Shown piece after piece: positions 54,008 to 61,028 of a stretch of DNA of 64,000 nucleotides. Position 1 is the first letter of the stretch, and every line of letters begins with the position of its first letter. The notes beneath the pieces were generated by a model. It was not told the DNA's origin and made no database searches. It saw only the letters and a program-made list of their open reading frames with translations. A program made the translations under genes and the position numbers. This DNA is from Phaeocystidibacter sp965659725 (GTDB lineage Bacteria > Bacteroidota > Bacteroidia > Flavobacteriales > Schleiferiaceae): NCBI GenBank assembly GCA_965659725.1, contig CBFHXG010000003.1:1-64000 (forward strand), read 5' to 3'.

Positions 54008-54382
54008 TCAAAAAGATAGTGTCCCTGTGAGTAGGAAGGACACAATGATGAACAATCCTGCCCCTTCGATGGGTGCTATGCGCACGATGTGGCGCGTCAT
54101 TACCTGTTGAAAACGGCGGTAATATTCATTCTTGGAAGAAATGGGCATCGAACGAGCCATCATGATGCTCACAGTATAGGAAATGAGTACGATGGCTGGA
54201 ACGGTATAAAAGAACATCGAGTGGTCTCGCACTTCAACGTTCGGATCCATGGAAAAGAACATGTCATTTGCGTGCAGGTATAACGTAACCAGAAAGAATA
54301 GCGTCATACCCATCATGAGGGCGCCGTGAATGATGCGTAGGGTCTGCGGACCTCCTTGTGTATTTTGTGAGTAGGTGTTCAT
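54008..54382 (-). CDS. Small polytopic membrane protein, probably frameshifted at its C-terminus
   Basis: The open frame gives 124 residues with three hydrophobic segments (IIHGALMMGMTLFFLVTLYL, FFYTVPAIVLISYTVSIMMA, EGAGLFIIVSFLLTGTL) and stops right after LSF. One extra T in the T5 run near 54012-54016 (minus-strand CTATCTTTTTGA) would continue as LIYLSFIYAGFIAFFPTQNR to a TGA at 53895-53897, adding a fourth helix and about 38 residues. The corrected gene would end 13 bases before the HEAT-like gene. This is either a real mutation or a base-call error. No family recognised. Confidence 0.6.
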   Translation of the reverse strand: MNTYSQNTQGGPQTLRIIHGALMMGMTLFFLVTLYLHANDMFFSMDPNVEVRDHSMFFYTVPAIVLISYTVSIMMARSMPISSKNEYYRRFQQVMTRHIVRIAPIEGAGLFIIVSFLLTGTLSF

Positions 54383-54475
54383 CGGGAAGGATCAGAGCGT
54401 TGAATTAGAGAGAGTTGATTAGCTAAAGTAGAGAAAACACACCATTCAAAACAACGGAGTTTGTCGAATGTGAGC

Positions 54476-55024
54476 TCATTTCACCTTCGACGTCATCGTC
54501 AGGTTGTCAAAGTACCTTCCATCTCGCTTGAAATAATTCTTGATAATACCCCTTTCTTCAAAGCCAAATTTCTGATAGAGTCCGAGCCCCAGTTCATTTT
54601 CCGTATACACTTGGAGCCAGATTAATTCGAGGATGGGGCTTGCTGTGGCCCAATCGATAGCGGTCTGAAGCAATACGGACCCGAGTCCTGTGTTGCGCCA
54701 TTCTTTGAGCATGCCCATACCAACCATGGCCGTGTGTTCCATGATCTTTCGTGGGCTACCCGTGAGGTCAATGTTTCCTATGATCTCACCTTCGAACTCT
54801 GCGATCAGCAATAGTGAATTGTGGTTGGTCAGGAATGATTCGATCCATTTTTCCTCTTCCTGAATGGAATCGATCACCTCATGTTGGAGCCTAGGTATGA
54901 AGTCGCTATCGGGAATATATCGTTTCAAGCAGTTGAGCAGATTCTCTGCATCGGAGATATCGGCTTGTCGGATGGTTACCGATCTACCGTTCTTTAGGGT
55001 GCTATGAATGGGTTCAGCGCTCAA
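54476..55024 (-). CDS. GNAT family N-acetyltransferase
   Basis: A 182-residue GNAT enzyme. VTIRQADISDAENLL starts the fold; IAEFEGEIIGNIDLTG, VGMGMLKEWRNTGLGSVLLQTAIDWA (acetyl-CoA pyrophosphate loop) and VYTENELGLGLYQKFGFEERGIIKNYF complete it. It resembles RimJ/RimL- and RimI-like acetyltransferases acting on proteins or small amines. The start is TTG at 55024; no ATG is available in the short upstream frame. It lies 17 bases after the upstream gene. Confidence 0.87.
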   Translation of the reverse strand: MSAEPIHSTLKNGRSVTIRQADISDAENLLNCLKRYIPDSDFIPRLQHEVIDSIQEEEKWIESFLTNHNSLLLIAEFEGEIIGNIDLTGSPRKIMEHTAMVGMGMLKEWRNTGLGSVLLQTAIDWATASPILELIWLQVYTENELGLGLYQKFGFEERGIIKNYFKRDGRYFDNLTMTSKVK

Positions 55025-55041
55025 ATCAGTTTTACTATCAA

Positions 55042-55488
55042 TTATATGATCTCAAGGATGGTGTAATACTCTACCACTCTAACTCTGCAATCTGTGCCTT
55101 CAAATGAGCTAATCATCCTATCAAGAAAGTTCGATCCAAACAGGGTTCCTTGATCGGTCATGACCCGTTGTGATCGAATTCGTATTGGCTGTTCACCTTC
55201 ACATCCCATGGAATGCTGATACTTTCGCTGTATCACCACCTCGTAGCTCTCACCCATTTCAAGTTTCTGTGTAGCACCCTCATCAACAACCAGCGGCATT
55301 ACTCTCAGCAAGTACATATCCTCATAGGGCAGGTAGGTCGAATCCAAGAGGATGGAGTAGGTCAATTGCTCGCCCTTGCCTTCAACAACTTCGTAAAAAC
55401 CGTTGAATTTAACAGTGATGGTATCTGTCTGCGCATGCGCGGGAGAAAGCGCATGCATCATCCATACAAGAGTGAGCCTAAACATCAT
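55042..55488 (-). CDS. Secreted protein of unknown function
   Basis: A 148-residue protein with an N-terminal signal (FRLTLVWMMHALSPAHAQ). The mature part is beta-rich: DTITVKFNGFYEVVEGKGEQLTYSILLDSTYLPYEDMYLL (read as strands), then YEVVIQRKYQHSMGCEGEQPIRI and CRVRVVEYYTILEII. Two cysteines (Cys116-like and Cys134-like positions) could form a disulfide. No family recognised. It probably shares a transcript with the downstream GNAT gene, 17 bases away. Confidence 0.65.
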   Translation of the reverse strand: MMFRLTLVWMMHALSPAHAQTDTITVKFNGFYEVVEGKGEQLTYSILLDSTYLPYEDMYLLRVMPLVVDEGATQKLEMGESYEVVIQRKYQHSMGCEGEQPIRIRSQRVMTDQGTLFGSNFLDRMISSFEGTDCRVRVVEYYTILEII

Positions 55489-55543
55489 TTCGTCCTTGAG
55501 TCAATCAATCAATAAGTCCATTAGTCAGAGAATACAACCACCC

Positions 55544-56296
55544 TTACCTCTCGATCTCTTCCTCTTTCAACACCACCATGGTTGAATCTCCCTTCATCAA
55601 GTGGAGCATGGTCTCTTCTACCTTGTATCCGTCGGTCTCGTTGAGGGCCAGGAGGAAATCGTTCTCATAAGGGACATTTTGGCAAAGCATCTTGGTAACG
55701 GCAATCGGACCAAAACTCAATCCCACATTGGTGAGGTCGTATTTCCCATTCAAACTATTGCAGCCCGTATTCCCCATGATGCGCGCGTTGTTGTTCATCA
55801 CGATGAATGCTTCATGAGGCGTTTCACCTACTTCAGCATCTCCAACTTTCACGATCTGCCATAGTCGGTTGGCTACCTTATCGTCTTCATCGGCAATGAG
55901 GATGTAGAGGTCGGCATCCTCACCGGTGTAAGCCTCACCTTCATCATTTAGTTTGGTAATGGAATTTTCACCGATGGAGAAGTGGAATGTCTCACCACCT
56001 ATAGTAGAAGAGATCTTCGTTCCATCATCATTCCATGAATAACTTCCCTCTAGGTTTTGATAGTCTTCACTATCTCCTAGGTACATCCACCGTAAGGCAA
56101 TGGCGTTGTCGCTGGAGATCTCTACCTCAGCAATGGCACCGCTGCAATCCTCTCCACAGGGTAAAATGCCATGGTACTTTCCGGTAATGTTAGGCATTTC
56201 TGCTACTTGGGAGTCTGATGATCCGTTATTTGACGAGTTACACGCAGTTAGACCAAGGATCAGTGCAAGGGTTAGAAGGTTGATGGTTTTCTTCAT
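55544..56296 (-). CDS. Lipoprotein with NlpE-like and META domains
   Basis: A 250-residue lipoprotein with lipobox LGLTACNSS. Residues 40-120 resemble the copper-resistance NlpE N-terminal domain (GKYHGILPCGEDCSGAIAEVEIS), with the two cysteines of the CxxDC-type motif spaced as CGEDC. Residues 140-245 form a META/HslJ domain (LWQIVKVGDAEVGE, GNTGCNSLNGKYDL, FGPIAVTKMLC). The function is likely envelope stress sensing or heat/redox tolerance, inferred from the domains. Confidence 0.85.
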   Translation of the reverse strand: MKKTINLLTLALILGLTACNSSNNGSSDSQVAEMPNITGKYHGILPCGEDCSGAIAEVEISSDNAIALRWMYLGDSEDYQNLEGSYSWNDDGTKISSTIGGETFHFSIGENSITKLNDEGEAYTGEDADLYILIADEDDKVANRLWQIVKVGDAEVGETPHEAFIVMNNNARIMGNTGCNSLNGKYDLTNVGLSFGPIAVTKMLCQNVPYENDFLLALNETDGYKVEETMLHLMKGDSTMVVLKEEEIER

Positions 56297-56371
56297 GATG
56301 AGGTTTGTTCGATTATGGAAGTAAGTTACGAAATACTAGACTTTATAAATGAGGGGCTTGCGTGCTCTTTC

Positions 56372-56379
56372 TATCTTTG
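56372..56379 (+). promoter_or_regulatory. -7 box TATCTTTG of apbE
   Basis: TATCTTTG lies 16 bases before the apbE ATG at 56396 and matches TAnnTTTG. The -33 position has no TTG. Confidence 0.45.
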
Positions 56380-56395
56380 TGAAAACACTTTCTCC

Positions 56396-57400
56396 ATGCG
56401 TCAACTACGTATCATTGTACTTTTTCTCGGAGCTATTCTTTTATCAGCTTGTACCGACAATGAGCCGCTTCTGATGAAATACGCAGGCAGAGCCCAAGGG
56501 ACGACCTACTCCGTATCGTATAAGCTCGATTCGGCGGTGGATTATCACACACAAGTAGATTCCATTTTGTTTGCCGTTGATAGAAGTCTTAGTGCTTGGA
56601 ATCCAAACAGTACCCTAAGCAAGATCAATAGGCGAGAGATCGATTCCACCGTGGACCCCCTGTTCTGGTCTGTGTTGACCACCGGAAAGAACATTTCGCG
56701 CGAAACCGATGGTGCCTTCGATATGACGATAGGTCCGTTGGTCAACCTGTTCGGTTTTGGTCCGGTAGAAAAGGGAGCGGTAGATTCCACATTGGTGGAC
56801 AGTCTTTTGCGTCTTACAGGATGGGACCGAGTGGCCTATTATAAGTCGGGCAAGATCGAAATGCCTGAGGGAATGACCATCGATGTGAATGCCATTGCTC
56901 AAGGGTACAGTGTGGATCTGATAGCTGAATTCTTCGATGCCAATGGGGTAAAGGACTATCTGGTAGAAGTGGGTGGAGAGATGAGAGCACGCGGTACCAA
57001 TTTGGATGATGAGGCTTGGGTGGTTGGAATCGATAAGCCATCTGAAGAGATCCAAGAGGAGCGCTTTCAAGTGATCATTGGTCTCGACAGTGCAGCGCTC
57101 GCCACAAGTGGTAATTACCGGAAGTTTTGGGTGGATGAAGAAACGGGTGTGAAGTACAGTCATACTATCGATCCAGAAACGGGTTATCCAGCACGCGACC
57201 GTATTCTCAGCGCCTCCATCATTGCCGATGATTGTATGACAGCTGACGCTATGGCTACGGCATGTATGGTGATGGGGATCGACAAGGCTCGTCAGTTCAT
57301 AGAATCTCGCGATGACCTGGAGGCTTACTTCGTTTACTCCGGCCTGACAGGAGAGTGGGAAGTATGGCGTTCAACAGGATTTGAACTTTTGGAAAAGTAG
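56396..57400 (+). CDS. apbE: FAD:protein FMN transferase
   Basis: About 334 residues from ATG 56396, where a lipoprotein signal begins (LRIIVLFLGAILLSACTDN). ApbE motifs: RAQGTTYSVSY, SAWNPNSTLSKINR, GAFDMTIGPLVNLFGFGP, IDVNAIAQGYSVDLIAE, YLVEVGGEMRARG and VKYSHTIDPETGYPA, plus the metal-binding ADDCMTADAMATACMVMG. It transfers FMN from FAD to Thr in NqrB and NqrC on the periplasmic side. The nqr operon ends 3 kb upstream, so this is the likely flavinylation enzyme for that complex. Confidence 0.95.
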   Translation: MRQLRIIVLFLGAILLSACTDNEPLLMKYAGRAQGTTYSVSYKLDSAVDYHTQVDSILFAVDRSLSAWNPNSTLSKINRREIDSTVDPLFWSVLTTGKNISRETDGAFDMTIGPLVNLFGFGPVEKGAVDSTLVDSLLRLTGWDRVAYYKSGKIEMPEGMTIDVNAIAQGYSVDLIAEFFDANGVKDYLVEVGGEMRARGTNLDDEAWVVGIDKPSEEIQEERFQVIIGLDSAALATSGNYRKFWVDEETGVKYSHTIDPETGYPARDRILSASIIADDCMTADAMATACMVMGIDKARQFIESRDDLEAYFVYSGLTGEWEVWRSTGFELLEK

Positions 57401-57407
57401 TTTATCC

Positions 57408-57639
57408 CTAGAGTGTGTATCCGATAGAAACTTGAAACCAATCGAATACCCCGGCGGTGGCTGAGAATACCATTCCTTGACCAACGGGTTGATATCAATA
57501 CCCCATTCGGATGGCGGGCAAGCCGCCCCATTCGCTGATTCCGAAATAGCCAGTGATGTCGAATTCAAAGAGGCTCTAGTTTGATTGTTCGAGCGATTAA
57601 CGAAGGCGAACATCAAGATACACATTCTGTGAATCAGAC
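57408..57639 (-). pseudogene. C-terminal remnant of an outer-membrane beta-barrel protein
   Basis: Directly after the phnA stop, in the same frame, the minus strand reads SDSQNVYLDVRLR-stop-SLEQSN-stop-SLFEFDITGYFGISEWGG, then LPAIRMGY-stop-YQPVGQGMVFSATAGV and FDWFQVSIGYTL followed by TAG at 57408-57410. In-frame stops are at 57597-57599 (TAA), 57576-57578 (TAG) and 57495-57497 (TGA). Alternating hydrophobic residues and the aromatic end are barrel-like. It looks like the tail of a deleted gene. Confidence 0.5.
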
Positions 57640-57641
57640 CT

Positions 57642-57974
57642 TTATACCTTCTTTACAAACTCAGATTTCAAACCCATTCTGCCGAAGCCGTCGATCTTGC
57701 AATCGATGTTGTGATCGCCATCTACCAATTTGATATTCTTCACCTTGGTGCCAGCCTTAACGGGGCCAGATGCACCTTTCACGGGAAGATTTTTCACGAC
57801 CACTACGGTGTCGCCATCGGCAAGTGGATTGCCATTTGCATCTTTTACGAGAGAGGATTCATCTACTTCATTGGGATTCCATTCGTGGCCGCATTCGGGA
57901 CACGTGAGTACTTCACCGCCGGTAGAATAAGCGAATTGGGACTGGCACTCGGGGCACGGAGGTGTGGAGGACAT
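57642..57974 (-). CDS. phnA: PhnA/YjdM zinc-ribbon protein
   Basis: About 110 residues from the ATG at 57974; the longer frame upstream runs through a terminator and is not used. An N-terminal zinc ribbon (CPECQSQFAYSTGGEVLTCPECGHEW) and the PhnA core (VKDANGNPLADGDTVVVVKNLPVKG, GTKVKNIKLVDGDHNIDCKIDGFGRMGLKSEFVKK in family order) are intact. Despite the name it is not part of a phosphonate operon here. Its role is unclear. Confidence 0.92.
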   Translation of the reverse strand: MSSTPPCPECQSQFAYSTGGEVLTCPECGHEWNPNEVDESSLVKDANGNPLADGDTVVVVKNLPVKGASGPVKAGTKVKNIKLVDGDHNIDCKIDGFGRMGLKSEFVKKV

Positions 57975-58009
57975 CTGGATGTGATTTGAGGCGAAGGTAC
58001 GTCTTCCAG

Positions 58010-58038
58010 AAAAAAACGGCGGGCACAAAGGCCCGCCG
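58010..58038 (-). terminator. Rho-independent terminator of T9SS glycan-binding gene
   Basis: On the minus strand CGGCGGGC (58038-58031) pairs with GCCCGCCG (58024-58017) over a six-base loop. Seven T residues follow (58016-58010). It starts 29 bases after the stop of the 58067-60097 gene. Confidence 0.92.
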
Positions 58039-58066
58039 CTCCACAAAAGCTCAAAGTACACAAGTT

Positions 58067-60097
58067 TTAGTGTGAGATAACGATCTTCTCAGAGTATGTG
58101 AATTGATCGTTTGAGATACGGATCATGTACATTCCGTTGCTTGCAGATGACAGATCGATGCGCTCATTGATGCGCTGTGCGTTCTGCTCACTCTGATAAA
58201 CAACTTGTCCGTGCATGCTTAGCACTTGGATAGTAACATTTTCACGCTCGCTCAAGTTGGCGTCTACTTGTACGATGCCATAGCTTGGGTTAGGGAAGAT
58301 GTTGATATCGTTGATCCAAGTATATTCTGTAGTGCTCACTTCGTCACAACCTACACACTCTTCCCAGCAAACTACTGGAAGTGTGGTGTCGGCAGTTACA
58401 ACGAACATGCGGTTTATGAAGGTGTTACCACCATCAATCACAGTAATCGTACATGGGTCACCTGATGTCAATGTCTCGTCGGTTGTCCAACCATCCATGG
58501 TGAACTTGAACTCGATGGTGTCGGCAGGAACAACGACTGTCAATTCGTAGATCGAATCATTGTCGGCGTCGGTCATTACTGCACATCCACCACACCAGTT
58601 GTTGAAAGTACCGTTCAAGTTAACGTTGGTCCAAGTTTCACCTGAATTAGAAACGTCAACTCGGAAAGTTACGTTCGCGCTTTGAGGTGCTCCTGCACAA
58701 GTTTGGCAAGATTCCCAACATACGGCTTCGAGAACTGAGTCTGCGGTCACATGCATAAAGCGGTTGGTGAAACCACCAGTGGTTTTGGTGCAAGGCGATC
58801 CAGGGAGTAGGTTTTCTTGACCTGTCCAATTGTCGTATGAGAACTTATACTCGATAGAGTCGGCAGTAATAGGCACTGTTACCTCCCAAATTCCGTCGCC
58901 ATCAGCGTCGCTCATTGGAGTACAGCTACCGCACCATCCGTTGAATTCACCGTTTACTTCTGGAGTAGTGAAGCTACCTGAGTAGTTGTTCATGTCTACT
59001 TTGAAAGTAATGTTGTGTGTTCCTGGAGGGTTAGAGCTTCCCATCATAACGTCGTCACAGTAGTACGTTTTCGCACCAGCGGTGGCACCATCTACACCAA
59101 AGTTGTAGAAGATAGAAAGCATGTCGTATGTGTTGTTGAAGTCGATCGCTGCAGTACCAGGAGCCTGGTTAGAGAAATCGAATGTCATGGTTTGCCATCC
59201 AGCTGCAACCGTTGTTGTGTCAACCGTTTCAACCGTTTTGGTAGGATCGGTGTGATCTTCGGCCTTAAGGCGAACTTCGATGCCTGCGTCTGGCGACCAT
59301 ACCTCTACGGTGATCACTGTATTGCCTTGTGCGAAAGGAATAGCAGATGCCAACGAAGTATTACCTAGAGTAGTTCCGGCCCAAGTTTGAGCAGAGTTTG
59401 ATTTATCGGTTTGAAGTACCATGTTTCCACTGTTGGTAGGGTCTACCACAACTTGTGAAGTGTTTCCTCCAAAGTCTGTTACGGTGAAATCTGTAGTAGT
59501 TCCTTCCCAATCGATAGGAAGTGCGATCTGTGCGAGACCTGAACTAGCTCCCATACGCACGCTGTCCGCATAGTATGTTTCAGTGGCTGCAGGAACCGTG
59601 TTGAAATTGTAGAAGATAGAAAGCATGTCGTACGTATTAGCGTAGTTGATCGCCGCCGTACCCGTAGCTTGGTTGCTGAAGTCGAAAGCCAACGTTTGCC
59701 AACCGCCTGCCACTGTAGTAGTAGCTTCTGTTTCAACGGTGATGGTGTTGTTAGTGTGGTCTTCAGCCTTCAAGCGTACCACGGTACCGGATGCTGGCGA
59801 CCATACGTCTACCAAGATCACGCTGCTTCCTGGAGCAAAAGGAATGGCCGTGGCCAATGATGAATTGCCGAGTGTAGTTCCGGCCCACGTTTGTGCTGTG
59901 TTCGGTTTGTCCGTTTTAAGCACTGTGTTAGATGCGTTAGTAGGATCAGCTACCACACTAGATAAAGTGCCACCAAAATCGGTAACGGTATAGTCGGTAG
60001 TAGTTCCTTCCCAATCAATGGGTAGGTCGATCTGGTTGAGCTGCCCAAAGGCAAATGCGGCCGAAAGACCAAATACAAGGGTAAATAACTTCTTCAT
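58067..60097 (-). CDS. T9SS-secreted glycan-binding protein with duplicated domains
   Basis: A 676-residue secreted protein. Signal peptide to about residue 18. Two near-identical jelly-roll domains of about 170 residues follow, each opening LPIDWEGTTTD(Y/F)TVTDFGG and containing AQTWAGTTLGN and YDMLSIFYNF. Then come two copies of a starch-binding-like (CBM20/48-type) module: GEFNGWCGSCTPMSDADGDG and GTFNNWCGGCAVMTDADNDS, each with a disulfide-ready CxxC. A type A T9SS sorting domain ends it (NIFPNPSYGIVQVD, NGMYMIRIS). No catalytic domain is seen, so it is probably a surface glycan binder of the adjacent sugar-use genes. Confidence 0.9.
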   Translation of the reverse strand: MKKLFTLVFGLSAAFAFGQLNQIDLPIDWEGTTTDYTVTDFGGTLSSVVADPTNASNTVLKTDKPNTAQTWAGTTLGNSSLATAIPFAPGSSVILVDVWSPASGTVVRLKAEDHTNNTITVETEATTTVAGGWQTLAFDFSNQATGTAAINYANTYDMLSIFYNFNTVPAATETYYADSVRMGASSGLAQIALPIDWEGTTTDFTVTDFGGNTSQVVVDPTNSGNMVLQTDKSNSAQTWAGTTLGNTSLASAIPFAQGNTVITVEVWSPDAGIEVRLKAEDHTDPTKTVETVDTTTVAAGWQTMTFDFSNQAPGTAAIDFNNTYDMLSIFYNFGVDGATAGAKTYYCDDVMMGSSNPPGTHNITFKVDMNNYSGSFTTPEVNGEFNGWCGSCTPMSDADGDGIWEVTVPITADSIEYKFSYDNWTGQENLLPGSPCTKTTGGFTNRFMHVTADSVLEAVCWESCQTCAGAPQSANVTFRVDVSNSGETWTNVNLNGTFNNWCGGCAVMTDADNDSIYELTVVVPADTIEFKFTMDGWTTDETLTSGDPCTITVIDGGNTFINRMFVVTADTTLPVVCWEECVGCDEVSTTEYTWINDINIFPNPSYGIVQVDANLSERENVTIQVLSMHGQVVYQSEQNAQRINERIDLSSASNGMYMIRISNDQFTYSEKIVISH

Positions 60098-60116
60098 AAG
60101 ACTTGAATTTGAATTT

Positions 60117-60148
60117 CAAATATACAGACCTTTTGGTTATAAAAACAA
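60117..60148 (-). promoter_or_regulatory. Promoter of T9SS glycan-binding gene
   Basis: Minus strand: TTG (60148-60146), 21-base spacer, TATATTTG (60124-60117), then AAATTCA. It is the mirror image of the divergent promoter at 60227-60259, sharing the 15-base string TATATTTGAAATTCA and the same spacing. The start codon is 19 bases downstream. Confidence 0.65.
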
Positions 60149-60154
60149 TAAGAG

Positions 60155-60169
60155 GTGTATTATTTACAC
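60155..60169. promoter_or_regulatory. Candidate operator between divergent promoters
   Basis: GTGTA-TTATT-TACAC is a perfect 5-base dyad with a 5-base centre. It lies between the two divergent promoters, next to a second dyad TTCAAT-N11-ATTGAA (60170-60192). It is a plausible site for the NrtR-like regulator encoded alongside. Confidence 0.4.
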
Positions 60170-60226
60170 TTCAATATATGTAAGTAATTGAAAAACAATA
60201 TAATGAAATATTGATACTTATAGTCT

Positions 60227-60259
60227 TTTGTACAATTAGTTCTTTTTCCTCTATATTTG
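60227..60259 (+). promoter_or_regulatory. Promoter of NrtR-like regulator/glycosidase/symporter operon
   Basis: TTTG (60227-60230), 21-base spacer, TATATTTG (60252-60259), followed by AAATTCA. Start codon at 60282, 22 bases after the box. Confidence 0.7.
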
Positions 60260-60281
60260 AAATTCACGTTAAAGCATCATC

Positions 60282-61028
60282 ATGGCAAAAGAGACCGAAG
60301 TAAAAGATGTGAATCAACAGTTCGCCGTACCCTATTATGAGATACCTTATGAGAAGTTCTTCCAATTCGGTATGTCGGTGGATTCCGTGGTGTTTGGTTA
60401 TCACGACGATCAACTTAAGGTGCTCTTGATAAAAAGGGGTGCACCTCCTTTCAAAGGTCAGCTTGCATTGCCTGGTGACCTTGTTTATCCCAACGAAACC
60501 ATAGAGATCGCTGCTCACAGGATACTTCGAGACCTTACGGGTATCGATGAGCATTCAGTGGAGCAGACCAAGACCTACTCAGCTGTGGATCGTCACCCTG
60601 TAGCGCGTGTGGTCACCACAGGTGTGTATTCCATTATAGATATAGCAAAGCACGATCCGCATGCTTCCGCTTGGGCCGATGGTGTTTTTTGGATGCCGAT
60701 CGATGAAGTGCCCAGACTGGCTTTCGATCATGATCAGATATTAAAGGATGCCTTAGAGATATTAAGGAATAAGGTGCGAAAAGAACCAGTGGGTTTTGAA
60801 TTGCTCCCCGAGAAGTTTGTACTCGCCGATCTTCAAAATCTATATGAGGCGCTCTTGAATATAGATTTTGATAAGGCTAACTTTAGAAAGAGGATCCTGA
60901 GTGCCAAGGTGCTAAAGGATCTCAACGAGTTTCAGAAAGATGTGCCACACCGCCCCGCGCGCCTGTATTCATTCGACTCAAAGAAGTATCAAGAATTAAA
61001 GGCCAGCGGTTTTAGTATTCAGATATGA
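60282..61028 (+). CDS. NrtR-like NUDIX-domain transcriptional regulator
   Basis: A 248-residue protein with an N-terminal NUDIX domain (residues 28-165) and a C-terminal winged helix (VGFELLPEKFVLADLQNLYEALL, NFRKRILSAKVLKDL). The Nudix box is GDLVYPNETIEIAAHRILRDLTGI; the catalytic REUxEE core is replaced by RILRDL, so hydrolysis is unlikely and ligand sensing more likely. Relatives in Bacteroidota regulate sugar-use genes. The stop overlaps the glycosidase start. Confidence 0.9.
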   Translation: MAKETEVKDVNQQFAVPYYEIPYEKFFQFGMSVDSVVFGYHDDQLKVLLIKRGAPPFKGQLALPGDLVYPNETIEIAAHRILRDLTGIDEHSVEQTKTYSAVDRHPVARVVTTGVYSIIDIAKHDPHASAWADGVFWMPIDEVPRLAFDHDQILKDALEILRNKVRKEPVGFELLPEKFVLADLQNLYEALLNIDFDKANFRKRILSAKVLKDLNEFQKDVPHRPARLYSFDSKKYQELKASGFSIQI

